Assembly: GCF_001955695.1 (NCBI RefSeq)
Contig: NZ_CP019236.1
Location: forward strand, 1,116,001-1,180,000
Origin: Rhodoferax koreense
GTDB taxonomy: Bacteria; Pseudomonadota; Gammaproteobacteria; Burkholderiales; Burkholderiaceae_C
Direction of reading: 5' to 3'
Length of the DNA stretch: 64,000 bases
Below are positions 1 through 7,675 of the stretch, in pieces. The translations under genes were made by a program, and so were the position numbers. Numbering within the stretch: position 1 is the stretch's first letter; each line of letters opens with the position of its first letter. Under the pieces are notes generated by a model that saw nothing but the letters and a program-made list of their open reading frames with translations, was not told the origin of the DNA and ran no database searches.

Positions 1-399
1 CTAGACCGGCTGCTTTGCATCTAGCAGCGCGAATGTGTGCTGCCTCGGGCAAGATAAACATCACGGGCAAATGGGGGTGGCCGCGCGAGCGCCCGATGTC
101 TTGCATCCAAGCCACCTCCTGCTGCGGCACCTCTCTGTAGAGAAACAGCAGTGCCGACAGCGCCTGCTTGTGTGGCGATACATTGCGCACGACGGCCAAG
201 TGCGTCAGGAACGCCTCAATTTCCGGCCCACTCATTTCATGAGGGTGGCGCAGCCCATGAAGCGGATGAAAAACCGGACCCGATAGACATACAACTTCTC
301 GGTGGACAGGCTGTAATGTCGGTAACGTAGCCGCTCGAGCAACTGATCGAGCAACTGATCGAGCAAACGAGAGGGTGGCGACGTGGGAATGATGGTCAT
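1..399 (-). pseudogene. intI: Integron integrase (IntI) remnant, frameshifted and cut by the window edge
   Basis: IntI is the tyrosine recombinase that inserts gene cassettes at attI. Reading leftwards from ATG 399-397, the first frame carries the IntI N-terminal arm ([23 protein letters not shown]) and stops at TGA 234-232. A one-base phase change continues the family sequence without stops to the window edge ([15 protein letters not shown], then QALSALLFLYREV, then MQDIGR). A short in-frame loss is seen at VSPHKQAL, where the family usually has VSxSTHxQAL. A 12-base unit, CGAGCAACTGAT, is tandemly duplicated at 336-359 and gives LLDQLLDQ. The last 20 or so residues no longer resemble the family, and the catalytic half is outside the window or lost. 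The protein cannot be functional as read. Family assignment is by recall of IntI sequences. Confidence 0.82.
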
Positions 400-400
400 G

Positions 401-417
401 CTGTATTTAAAAAACAG
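401..417 (-). promoter_or_regulatory. LexA-like SOS box upstream of the intI remnant
   Basis: CTGTATTTAAAAAACAG lies one base upstream of the intI start codon. It has both CTG and CAG half sites but 11 bases between them, one more than the usual 10 (CTGT-N8-ACAG). Integron integrases are known to be repressed by LexA, so the position fits. The extra base, in an A run, would put the half sites out of register and suggests the operator decayed with the gene. Confidence 0.5.
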
Positions 418-522
418 TACAACGAGTCAGGGCCCGTGTTTGCAAGGTGCATACGTCACCGACGGCGAGAGGCTGGCGTGCACGTTTTAACGGATATATT
501 TCGGAAGTGAAAACGAAATCAC

Positions 523-529
523 GTTAAGC
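523..529 (+). other. attI / first cassette junction
   Basis: GTTAAGC matches the integron core site GTTRRRY. The TTAAGC part would belong to the first cassette: it is the exact complement of the GCTTAA that begins the attC at the end of that cassette (1059-1065), as expected if the cassette was once a circle joined at this point. The G would belong to attI. The 400-522 stretch between intI and this point holds no gene. A TATATT at 495-500 could be a -10 element for cassette expression, but no matching -35 is evident. Confidence 0.7.
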
Positions 530-542
530 CTCACCAGCTACC

Positions 543-1064
543 ATGGCCGCCATCTTCGCCTTCAAATGCACTTGCTGCGGTGATATCCACGAAGGATCGC
601 CGAGCGTTGGATATCGAATGCCCGATCAATACACCTGCCTTAATGAAGAGCAGCGGGCATCGATGGGGAAAATAAGTAGCGACTTCTGCACCATTAAACA
701 TGAAGAGGGTACGGACTACTTCATTCGTGCTGTTCTAGAAGTGCCGATTCATGGCGTCGAAGAGCCGTATCTGTGGGGCGTGTGGGTTTCCTTGAGTGAA
801 AGGAGCTTTAATCGTTACGTTGAAACCTACGATTCCCCTGTTGAAGGCGACGGCTTCTTTGGGTGGGTTTGCAACGCAATTCCTGCCTACCCTTACGATG
901 GCTCACGCGCCGCCGATGTTGTTGTACAGCTTGGCGGTCAGCGGCCGAAAGTGGTGCTTCACCGGGGAGACCCTGAGGACGATCCGCTGGTTGTAGATCA
1001 AGTTCATGGCATTTCGGTTTCGCGAGCGCAGCAAATCGCGGAGTGGGCATTCCATGAGGCTTAA
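543..1064 (+). CDS. DUF2199-like protein, integron cassette 1
   Basis: 173 residues. Its N-terminal CTCCGDIHEG and the later PSVGYRMPDQY and SERSFNRYVETYD segments resemble the DUF2199 family, whose function is unknown. The CxxC could bind metal, but no partner cysteine pair is obvious. No signal peptide or membrane segment is seen. The ATG is 14 bases after the cassette junction, and the TAA stop at 1062-1064 lies inside the attC, both typical of a cassette gene. Codon third positions are much less GC-biased than in the chromosome to the right, consistent with acquisition by transfer. Expression would rely on an upstream integron promoter. Confidence 0.8.
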   Translation: MAAIFAFKCTCCGDIHEGSPSVGYRMPDQYTCLNEEQRASMGKISSDFCTIKHEEGTDYFIRAVLEVPIHGVEEPYLWGVWVSLSERSFNRYVETYDSPVEGDGFFGWVCNAIPAYPYDGSRAADVVVQLGGQRPKVVLHRGDPEDDPLVVDQVHGISVSRAQQIAEWAFHEA

Positions 1065-1115
1065 CAATTCGCTCCAGCGGATGGCTTCGCCGCCCGCTGA
1101 GCTTTGGCATTAGCG
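1059..1115 (+). repeat. attC recombination site of cassette 1
   Basis: The 57-base site starts with GCTTAAC (R'', fits RYYYAAC) and ends with ATTAGCG at 1109-1115. The canonical core is GTTRRRY, so the G just before the cleavage point has become A. The inner arms CAGCGG (1075-1080) and CCGCTG (1094-1099) can pair to form the folded bottom-strand hairpin. Overall it resembles the short attC sites of mobile integron cassettes. The terminal A may impair recombination. Confidence 0.82.
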
Positions 1116-1125
1116 ATCACTAAAG

Positions 1126-1734
1126 ATGGTCACTTCTATGCAGCCTGTTTGGGTAGCGCTCATCGCAGCGGGAGGCGCGGCAGTTGGCTGGTTCGTCAAC
1201 CACTGGCTCGCCGTACGTAGAGAAGAAGGCCGACGCAGGCTAGAAGCGCAACTCAAGTTCGTCGAACGACAGATTGAAGAACTGTACGGACCGCTCGCCG
1301 CCGCTCTCTATGAGGGGCGGAGAACATTCCGCGACCTTCTTGAAAGCCTTGGTCGGAACTACGTGTTCCCTCCGAATGGCGAACTTCCAGAAGACGAACT
1401 TCGCACTTGGTTGTTCTGGGCGGAATCCGAGTTCCTTCCAAGGAACGAATATGTCAAGACGCTCCTCAAGACCAAAGCGCACTTAATTTACGGGGGGGAG
1501 TTTCCAGAAAGCTACGTAAAGTTCCTCGACCATTGCAATTCCTGGGCCGTCAATCATCGTAGGTGGAAAGAGCAGCAGGTCACGTATAGCTGGCACTCGA
1601 AGATTAACTGGCCTGAAGATTTTGAAGTGCAAGCGATAGAGACATTTCAAACGCTGAAGCGTCACCACGCGGACCTCATCGGTGCACTGATGGCTAACCC
1701 GTCATTCCAGCGGACCACCTCCGGCGGCTGCTGA
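1126..1734 (+). CDS. Membrane-anchored protein of unknown function, integron cassette 2
   Basis: 202 residues, not assigned to a characterised family. One N-terminal membrane segment (about residues 6-28, VALIAAGGAAVGWFVNHWLA) is followed by a charged helical stretch (RREEGRRRLEAQLKFVERQ) that may form a coiled coil. The rest would be cytoplasmic and is rich in Trp and Tyr. Proteins with this layout (one anchor, then a soluble helical domain) are frequent unknowns on mobile DNA. The C-terminus ANPSFQRTTSGGC is encoded by the attC itself, so the site supplies the end of the protein. ATG 1126 is used here; ATG 1138 is an alternative. No clear ribosome binding site precedes either. Confidence 0.75.
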   Translation: MVTSMQPVWVALIAAGGAAVGWFVNHWLAVRREEGRRRLEAQLKFVERQIEELYGPLAAALYEGRRTFRDLLESLGRNYVFPPNGELPEDELRTWLFWAESEFLPRNEYVKTLLKTKAHLIYGGEFPESYVKFLDHCNSWAVNHRRWKEQQVTYSWHSKINWPEDFEVQAIETFQTLKRHHADLIGALMANPSFQRTTSGGC

Positions 1735-1749
1735 ATTCCAACGTTAAGC
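1692..1749 (+). repeat. attC recombination site of cassette 2
   Basis: The 58-base site runs from GGCTAAC (1692-1698) to a perfect core GTTAAGC (1743-1749). The pairing stems include CAGCGG on the left and a GCTG-containing segment on the right. It overlaps the 3' end of the cassette 2 gene, whose stop is at 1732-1734. Its GGCTAA matches five of six bases of the complement of the cassette start (TTAGCG at 1110-1115), as expected for one cassette unit. Confidence 0.8.
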
Positions 1750-1775
1750 TTTGGAAATGACTTAATGGAGAAGAC

Positions 1776-2327
1776 TTGACCATCTTGCACACACCACGCC
1801 TGCGCCTGGAGCCCATCACGGACCAGCACCTCGACGGCATCCACGCGATGAACCAGCTCCCTGAGGTGATGCGTTACATCGGCGGCCAGCCCGAGACGTT
1901 CGAACAGACCGCGGCGTGGATTGCTGACGCGCAGCGCTGTTGGGCAGCATGGGGCACCAGCTGGTGGGCCTTCATCGAGCCGACCAGTGGACGTGCTGCT
2001 GGGGCGGGTTGTGTCAAGTACGCGCGCCGGGAAGACGAACTTCCTGCCGATCTGGACAGCTTGCGGTGCAACCCACTCGAAATCGGCTGGCGCTTGCATC
2101 CCGATTTCTGGCGCCAGGGACTTGCCAGCGAGGCGGCCCTGTGCATGGCCGACTTCGCCTTCGACAATCTCGCTGCACCGGAGCTCATCGCCGTGCGCCA
2201 CCCCGACAACCTTGCCTCGGCCCGGGTGATGGACCGGTTGGGCATGCGATACCGCGGGCTCGAGACTTGGTACGGCGAAATGAATGCGACCCATGTGGTG
2301 AGTCGCGGGGACTGGCTTCGACTGTGA
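1776..2327 (+). CDS. GNAT-family N-acetyltransferase (RimJ/RimL type)
   Basis: 183 residues. The start LHTPRLRLEPI and the segments EIGWRLHPDFWRQGLASEA and NLASARVMDRLGM are typical of Acetyltransf_3 (RimJ/RimL-like) GNAT enzymes, which move an acetyl group from acetyl-CoA to an amine. The QGLASEA segment corresponds to the acetyl-CoA pyrophosphate loop. The substrate is unknown. It starts at TTG 1776 with GGAG at 1767-1770, a good ribosome binding site. It lies 26 bases after an integron core site, in the position of a third cassette, but no attC was found behind it, so it may be the first chromosomal gene or a truncated cassette. Confidence 0.88.
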   Translation: MTILHTPRLRLEPITDQHLDGIHAMNQLPEVMRYIGGQPETFEQTAAWIADAQRCWAAWGTSWWAFIEPTSGRAAGAGCVKYARREDELPADLDSLRCNPLEIGWRLHPDFWRQGLASEAALCMADFAFDNLAAPELIAVRHPDNLASARVMDRLGMRYRGLETWYGEMNATHVVSRGDWLRL

Positions 2328-2518
2328 GCCGGTAGGCGTACAGCCAACATCGATGCTGGCCCTTGCGCGGCCGGACCGGTTGATCGAAGTGACTGCGGTT
2401 GGTCGTTGCCCCGAGTCCAGCCTCTCACATCACAAGCGCGGACACGCTTTACCATCAGGCTCCCGCCGCTTCAAAGCCGTGCGCTGCCCTTACGCCAGAT
2501 CCGTGCCCGAACAAAAAC

Positions 2519-4312
2519 ATGAACGACACCGTCCCCCCGCAGTTCCGCGGTGAACCCTTGCGCACGCTGATCGATTTCGCGTCCACCGGCGCGGCGGGTT
2601 CCATCCGGCTGCGCGGGGCTTTCGGCGCGCCGCGCCAGGTACTGGCTGCCCAGACGCTGGACGCAGTGCGCCCGGTGCTCGACGCCGCGCAGGCGCTGGC
2701 GCAGCAGGGCCATTGGTGCGTGGGCTACGTGCGCTACGAGGCAGCGCCGGCCTTCGATGCCAGCCTGTCCGTGCATGCGGCGAATGCAGCAGATGCGTCG
2801 GAGGGGCCGCTGGCCTGGTTCGGGGTTTATCACGAGATGTTGCCCTGGCCCGAGCCGGCGCCGGAAGCGGAGGTGCGCGTCGATTGGCAGGCGGGCATCG
2901 CCCAGGCCGAATTCGAACGCAGCCTGACCGAGATCCACCGTGCGATCGCCGATGGCGAGGTCTACCAGGTCAACTACACGGCGCCGCTGCAGGGCAGGGT
3001 GCAAGGCAGCGCCCATGATCTTTTCCTGGCCCTGCTGCGCGCGCAGCCCGGCGGTTTCGCCGCGTGCATCGACACCGGTGAAGAGCACGTGTTGTCGGTG
3101 TCGCCAGAGCTGTTCTTCGACTGGCGCGATGACCGCATGCTCACGCGCCCGATGAAGGGCACGGCGCCGCGGGGCGCCACGCCGGAACAGGACCAGGCGT
3201 TGGCCGCCGCCCTGGCCGCCTCGGCCAAGGAGCGGGCCGAAAACGTGATGATCGTGGACCTGATCCGCAACGACCTGTCGCGCGTGGCCCGGCCTTTCTC
3301 GGTGCGCGTGCCGCGGCTGTTCCAGCTGCAATCGCTGCCCAGCGTGTGGCAGATGACGTCCGACGTGGAAGCCTTGACGCGCGAAGGCACGACGCTGGCC
3401 GACGTATTCGCCGCGCTGTTCCCGTGCGGTTCGGTGACCGGCGCGCCCAAGGTCAGCGCGATGCGCCTCATCCGCGCACTGGAGCCGGCGCCGCGGGGCG
3501 TCTACTGCGGCGCGGTCGGCGTGCTGCAGCCAGGCGGCGCGGCCACCTTCAACGTGCCGATCCGCACCGTCACGCTGCGCGGCCACGCGGCGCGCTGCGG
3601 CATCGGCAGCGGCATCACCTCGGGGGCGACTGCCGCCGACGAATGGCAGGAATGGCGCCACAAACGCGCTTTTCTCGACCGCGCGAGCCAGCCTTTCGAA
3701 CTGCTGGAAACGCTGGCCCTGGCCGACGGCGTGCTGCGCCATGCCGATGCGCATCGGGCGCGCATGCGGCAGGCCGCGGCCCACTTCGGTTATGCGTGGG
3801 ACGAGCGGCACATCGACGACACACTGAATCAATTGGTTCGGCAGCACCCGGCCGGCCTGTGGCGCGTGCGCCTGTTGCTGACGGCGCAGGGCCAGGCCAC
3901 GGCCCAGGCTTTCGCCATGCCCGCCGCGCCCGCGCGTGTGCGGCTGCAACTGGCGCCCAGCGCCTTCGAGGCCGCCGACAGCGAATTCGTGCGTTTCAAG
4001 ACCACGCGGCGCGCGCATTACGACGCGCTGGCGCCCACCGCGCCCGGCGTGTTCGACACCTTGCTGTGGAACCGCCATGGCGAAATCACCGAATGCACGC
4101 GCGGTAACATCGCCGTGCTGCAGGGGGGCCGCTGGCTCACGCCGGCGTTGCACTGCGGCCTGCTGGCCGGCGTGGGCCGTGACCACTGGCTGCGCGAAGG
4201 CCGGCTGAGCGAAGCCGTGCTGCGGCTGGACGACTTGCGGCGGGCCGAAGGCCTGGCCTTCATCAACAGCCTGCGCGGCTGGATCGACGCTGAATTGGAG
4301 ACATCCCCATGA
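2519..4312 (+). CDS. pabB: Aminodeoxychorismate synthase component I fused to aminodeoxychorismate lyase
   Basis: 597 residues, a PabB-PabC fusion of the p-aminobenzoate branch of folate synthesis. The PabB part (about 1-400) converts chorismate to aminodeoxychorismate: [23 protein letters not shown] (the Lys that forms the covalent intermediate), [16 protein letters not shown] and [13 protein letters not shown]. The PabC part (about 420-597) is a class IV PLP aminotransferase fold that releases pyruvate: [13 protein letters not shown] and [11 protein letters not shown]. An open reading frame continues 40 codons upstream, but ATG 2519 begins the conserved region. The glutamine amidotransferase subunit PabA is not in this window. 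Its stop overlaps the panB start (ATGA at 4309-4312), so the two are co-transcribed. Confidence 0.93.
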   Translation: MNDTVPPQFRGEPLRTLIDFASTGAAGSIRLRGAFGAPRQVLAAQTLDAVRPVLDAAQALAQQGHWCVGYVRYEAAPAFDASLSVHAANAADASEGPLAWFGVYHEMLPWPEPAPEAEVRVDWQAGIAQAEFERSLTEIHRAIADGEVYQVNYTAPLQGRVQGSAHDLFLALLRAQPGGFAACIDTGEEHVLSVSPELFFDWRDDRMLTRPMKGTAPRGATPEQDQALAAALAASAKERAENVMIVDLIRNDLSRVARPFSVRVPRLFQLQSLPSVWQMTSDVEALTREGTTLADVFAALFPCGSVTGAPKVSAMRLIRALEPAPRGVYCGAVGVLQPGGAATFNVPIRTVTLRGHAARCGIGSGITSGATAADEWQEWRHKRAFLDRASQPFELLETLALADGVLRHADAHRARMRQAAAHFGYAWDERHIDDTLNQLVRQHPAGLWRVRLLLTAQGQATAQAFAMPAAPARVRLQLAPSAFEAADSEFVRFKTTRRAHYDALAPTAPGVFDTLLWNRHGEITECTRGNIAVLQGGRWLTPALHCGLLAGVGRDHWLREGRLSEAVLRLDDLRRAEGLAFINSLRGWIDAELETSP

Positions 4313-5118
4313 ACGAACGCAAACCCGTCACGCTGCACCGGCTGCGCGAGATGCACGCCGCCGGCGAGAAGATCAGCATGCTGACCTGTTACGACGCCAC
4401 CTTCGCCACGCTGCTCGACACCGCCGGCGTGGACTGCCTGCTGGTGGGCGACTCGCTGGGCATGGTGCTGCAGGGCCAGCCCAGCACGGTGCCGGTGACG
4501 CTGGAGCAGATGGTCTATCACACGCAATGCGTGGCGCGGGGCAACCGCGGGGCCTGGCTCATCGGCGACCTGCCGTTCGGCAGCTACCAGGTTTCGAAGG
4601 AGCAGGCGGTGGCCAGCGCCACCGCGCTGATGCAGGCTGGCGCGCAGATGGTCAAGCTCGAAGGCGGCGGCTGGACCACCGAGACGGTGCGCTTCCTTGT
4701 CGAGCGCGGCATTCCGGTGTGCGGCCACCTCGGCCTCACGCCGCAGTCGGTGCACGCGCTGGGCGGCTACCGCATCCAGGGCCGGGGCGACGAAGCCGCG
4801 GCGACGCTGAAGCGTCACGCTTTGGCACTGGCCGAAGCCGGCGCGGCGATGCTGGTGCTGGAACTGGTGCCGTCCGTGCTGGCGCGCGAGATCACGGCCA
4901 GCCTGCCGATCCCGGTGATCGGCATCGGCGCGGGCCTGGACTGCAGCGGCCAGGTGCTGGTGCTGCACGACATGCTCAACCTCACGGCGGGCCGGCTGGC
5001 GAAGTTCGTGCGCAACTTCATGGAAGGACAGCCCACGGTGCAGGCCGCGGTCCAGGCCTATGTGGCCGATGTGAAGGCGCGGCGCTTCCCGGACGAAGCG
5101 CTGCACGGTTACCAGTGA
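4309..5118 (+). CDS. panB: 3-methyl-2-oxobutanoate hydroxymethyltransferase
   Basis: 269 residues, the usual length. PanB transfers a hydroxymethyl group from 5,10-methylene-tetrahydrofolate to 2-oxoisovalerate, the first step of pantothenate synthesis, in the cytoplasm. Hallmarks are [32 protein letters not shown] (metal-binding Asp), VKLEGG and [12 protein letters not shown] (catalytic Glu). It overlaps pabBC by four bases. Pairing a folate-consuming enzyme with a folate-precursor enzyme makes biological sense. The gene ends 12 bases from the convergent carbonic-anhydrase-like gene, with no obvious terminator between. Confidence 0.96.
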   Translation: MNERKPVTLHRLREMHAAGEKISMLTCYDATFATLLDTAGVDCLLVGDSLGMVLQGQPSTVPVTLEQMVYHTQCVARGNRGAWLIGDLPFGSYQVSKEQAVASATALMQAGAQMVKLEGGGWTTETVRFLVERGIPVCGHLGLTPQSVHALGGYRIQGRGDEAAATLKRHALALAEAGAAMLVLELVPSVLAREITASLPIPVIGIGAGLDCSGQVLVLHDMLNLTAGRLAKFVRNFMEGQPTVQAAVQAYVADVKARRFPDEALHGYQ

Positions 5119-5130
5119 GCCGACAACCCC

Positions 5131-6423
5131 TTACTGGGCGGCGCGCACCACGCGGCCGTTGACCGGCTGCAGCGGCCGTGCATTGTTCGGGAACAGCTGG
5201 CCGAACAGCTTGAGCTGGGCCGCGCTCACGGTCATCGGCTGCTTGAAGATGATCCACAGCACGTCCTCGGTGCAGGGCGGCGTGGTCAGCGAGCCGAGGA
5301 ACTGGTAGTAGCGCGGGTCCTGCGGCAGCAACGCGGCCAGGTCGAGCCCGGCCGGTGGCAGGCCGACGCGGTCGTCCACGGCCAGCGGCAGGTAGGTCAC
5401 GATCTGGTCGACCGCCGGGCTGGCCGCGCCGGCCTCCAGCAGCACCGCCACCGTGGCCAACTGGCCGTCGGCGCTGCGGTGCTGCAGGTGGGCCGACATG
5501 GCGAAGCCCTTGCCGTTGATGCGTTCCTCGGCGGGGTGGTGGAACTCCACGCGCTCCAGCCGGTACCGCGTGCCGCGCACGGTGAGCGTGTTCTCGCCGA
5601 GCACGTCCACCTGCAGCAGCCGGCCGGTGTGCGTCACCGAGCCGGTGCTGGGCTTGTAGTCGACGGACAGGGGTTCGGCCGGGCCTTGCAGCGCGTTGTT
5701 GTCGTCGATGGCGATCGGCGACTGGCGCTGGCCGGTGGCGCAGGTGGCGAACTCGGGCTTGAGCTGGCCCCAGGACAACGGCCCGGCCGCGCCTTCGTAC
5801 GACCACGGCAGCGGCGCACCCGGTGCGGTTTTGCTGTTGTTGGCGGCGCTGCCCCCGCGCGGCGCCGGGCGCTGGCCCACGGCCGCGGCGGCCTGCGGCG
5901 TAGCGGCGAAGGCGCCCAGGGCCGCGGCGCGTGCGCGCAGGTACTGGCGGTTGACCTCGTCGTCGCTGGCCGTCGGTTCGGCGCGGCGCGGTGCCAAGGC
6001 TTCGGCCTTGGCTGCCGCGGTGGCGGGCTGGGCCGGCTTCTTTTCGGCGGGTACGGTAAAGGTGAACTGCGGTGTCGCCGCGGCAGGTTTGCGTGCCGCG
6101 CCCGGCCGGGCCGCGCTGGCCGGCTTCTCGCTGCTGTTGGCCTTTTCGATGGCCTCGCGCAGCTGTTCGCCGCGGGCCGTGGTGTCGGTTTTGGCGGGTT
6201 CGTCCTGTTTGGACTGCGCTGGTGCGGCGGACTGGTTCACCGGCCGGCCGGGCAGCGGGATTTTCAGCGCCGGCACGCCGGGGTGGGCCGGTATGGCCAC
6301 ATCGGCCGCGCTGGCGGCACCGGTCGCACCGAGGATGGCCAGCCACAGGCAAGACCAGCCGCACCAGCGGCGGAGGCTGGTCGGCAATGACGGTTGGGGG
6401 CGGTACGGCAGTGGGAGATTCAT
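5131..6423 (-). CDS. Exported alpha-carbonic-anhydrase-like protein with an altered zinc site
   Basis: 430 residues. Signal peptide (about 1-40, ending TGAASAADV), a long Ala/Pro-rich linker (about 40-200), then an alpha-carbonic anhydrase domain (about 205-425: [41 protein letters not shown]). Such enzymes hydrate CO2 in the periplasm using three His ligands. Here the usual FHFHxPSEH motif reads [10 protein letters not shown]: Glu293 stands where the first His is expected, His295 is retained, and the third His (AHLQH, His312) is retained. Activity is therefore uncertain. The ATG at 6423 is chosen because it directly precedes the signal peptide. The gene is divergent from ruvB. Confidence 0.88.
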   Translation of the reverse strand: MNLPLPYRPQPSLPTSLRRWCGWSCLWLAILGATGAASAADVAIPAHPGVPALKIPLPGRPVNQSAAPAQSKQDEPAKTDTTARGEQLREAIEKANSSEKPASAARPGAARKPAAATPQFTFTVPAEKKPAQPATAAAKAEALAPRRAEPTASDDEVNRQYLRARAAALGAFAATPQAAAAVGQRPAPRGGSAANNSKTAPGAPLPWSYEGAAGPLSWGQLKPEFATCATGQRQSPIAIDDNNALQGPAEPLSVDYKPSTGSVTHTGRLLQVDVLGENTLTVRGTRYRLERVEFHHPAEERINGKGFAMSAHLQHRSADGQLATVAVLLEAGAASPAVDQIVTYLPLAVDDRVGLPPAGLDLAALLPQDPRYYQFLGSLTTPPCTEDVLWIIFKQPMTVSAAQLKLFGQLFPNNARPLQPVNGRVVRAAQ

Positions 6424-6543
6424 GCGGGCGGGAGGCTGTGCGCAAGCGCTGTGGTTCCCTGCTTTATCGGCATTCTGACCTGGCACTTGAGCCGTGGCGT
6501 GCGGCGGGGACGTGCGCGCCAGCGGCTATAGTGGCAGCATCCC

Positions 6544-6567
6544 GCCGGTGCCGCCACCGGCTTTTTT
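6544..6567 (+). terminator. Terminator-like hairpin in the ruvB leader
   Basis: GCCGGT (6544-6549), a six-base loop, ACCGGC (6556-6561) and then six T residues. This is the form of a Rho-independent terminator, yet it sits 27 bases before the ruvB start and no plus-strand gene ends nearby. It may be a leader attenuator or a chance GC hairpin. A TATAGT at 6527-6532 could be a -10 element upstream of it. Confidence 0.45.
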
Positions 6568-6593
6568 CCTGCTTCCGAGTCCCGGGTCTTTCC

Positions 6594-7655
6594 GTGTCCA
6601 TCCAGACTGACGATTTCGCCGTGCCGCCGTCCAAACGCGTGGTGTCCGCCGCACCGGCTTCGCCCGCCGAGGAGGCCATCGAACGCGCGCTGCGGCCCAA
6701 ACTGTTCGACGACTACGTGGGTCAGGCCAAGGCGCGCGAGCAGCTCGAGATCTTCATCGGCGCGGCCAAGAAGCGCAACGAGGCGCTCGACCACGTGCTG
6801 CTGTTCGGCCCGCCGGGGCTGGGCAAGACCACGCTGTCGCACATCATCGCCCACGAACTCGGCGTGAACCTGCGCCAGACCAGCGGCCCGGTGCTGGAGA
6901 AGCCGAAGGACCTGGCCGCGCTGCTGACCAACCTCGAGAAGAACGACGTGCTGTTCATCGACGAGATCCACCGGCTGAGCCCGGTCGTCGAGGAAATCCT
7001 GTACCCCGCGCTCGAGGACTACCAGATCGACATCATGATCGGCGAAGGCCCGGCCGCGCGCAGCATCAAGCTCGACCTGCAGCCGTTCACGCTGGTGGGC
7101 GCCACCACGCGCGCGGGCATGCTGACCAACCCGCTGCGCGACCGCTTCGGCATCGTCGCCCGGCTCGAGTTCTACACGCCCGACGAGCTGGCGCGCATCG
7201 TGCGGCGCAGCGCCGGCCTGCTGAACGCACCGATTGAAGTGGATGGCGGCTTCGAAATCGCGCGCCGTTCGCGCGGCACGCCGCGCATCGCCAACCGGCT
7301 GCTGCGCCGCGTGCGCGACTACGCCGACGTGAAGGGCACGGGCACCATCACGCTGGACATCGCCAACCGCGCGCTGGCCCTGCTCGACGTCGACCCGCAA
7401 GGCTTCGACGTGATGGACAGGAAGCTGCTCGAAGCGGTGATCCTGCGCTTCGACGGCGGCCCGGTGGGGCTGGACAACATTGCCGCCAGCATCGGCGAAG
7501 AAGCAGGCACCATCGAAGACGTGATCGAGCCGTACCTGATCCAGCAGGGCTTTCTGCAGCGCACGCCGCGCGGCCGCATCGCCACGCTGGCGGCCTACCG
7601 GCACCTCGGCGTGACACCGCCGAAGGCCGACAACGACCTGTTCGGCGCCGCCTGA
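6594..7655 (+). CDS. ruvB: Holliday junction branch migration helicase RuvB
   Basis: 353 residues, full length. RuvB is the hexameric AAA+ motor that, with RuvA, drives Holliday junction branch migration in recombinational repair. Domains: AAA+ large domain with Walker [10 protein letters not shown] and Walker [12 protein letters not shown], sensor region [19 protein letters not shown], small AAA domain, and a C-terminal winged helix ([22 protein letters not shown]). The GTG at 6594 (VSIQTDDF) is chosen; the open frame continues far upstream but without family similarity. ruvA and ruvC are not adjacent. Confidence 0.97.
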   Translation: MSIQTDDFAVPPSKRVVSAAPASPAEEAIERALRPKLFDDYVGQAKAREQLEIFIGAAKKRNEALDHVLLFGPPGLGKTTLSHIIAHELGVNLRQTSGPVLEKPKDLAALLTNLEKNDVLFIDEIHRLSPVVEEILYPALEDYQIDIMIGEGPAARSIKLDLQPFTLVGATTRAGMLTNPLRDRFGIVARLEFYTPDELARIVRRSAGLLNAPIEVDGGFEIARRSRGTPRIANRLLRRVRDYADVKGTGTITLDIANRALALLDVDPQGFDVMDRKLLEAVILRFDGGPVGLDNIAASIGEEAGTIEDVIEPYLIQQGFLQRTPRGRIATLAAYRHLGVTPPKADNDLFGAA

Positions 7656-7675
7656 GCCGGCGACATGTTGCCTGC

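Noticed and set aside
2340..2410. attC-like site after the GNAT gene (GCCAAC ... GTTGGTC)
   Set aside because: The ends do not fit RYYYAAC/GTTRRRY and do not complement the TTAAGC cassette start.
2471..4186. Long open frame antisense to pabBC (571 codons)
   Set aside because: It is a mirror of GC-rich codon bias; the protein is Arg/His/Gln-rich with no motifs, and the opposite strand has clear catalytic motifs.
6072..6593. N-terminal extension of ruvB
   Set aside because: The frame is open upstream but has no RuvB similarity, and a hairpin with a T run lies inside; GTG 6594 gives the normal protein.
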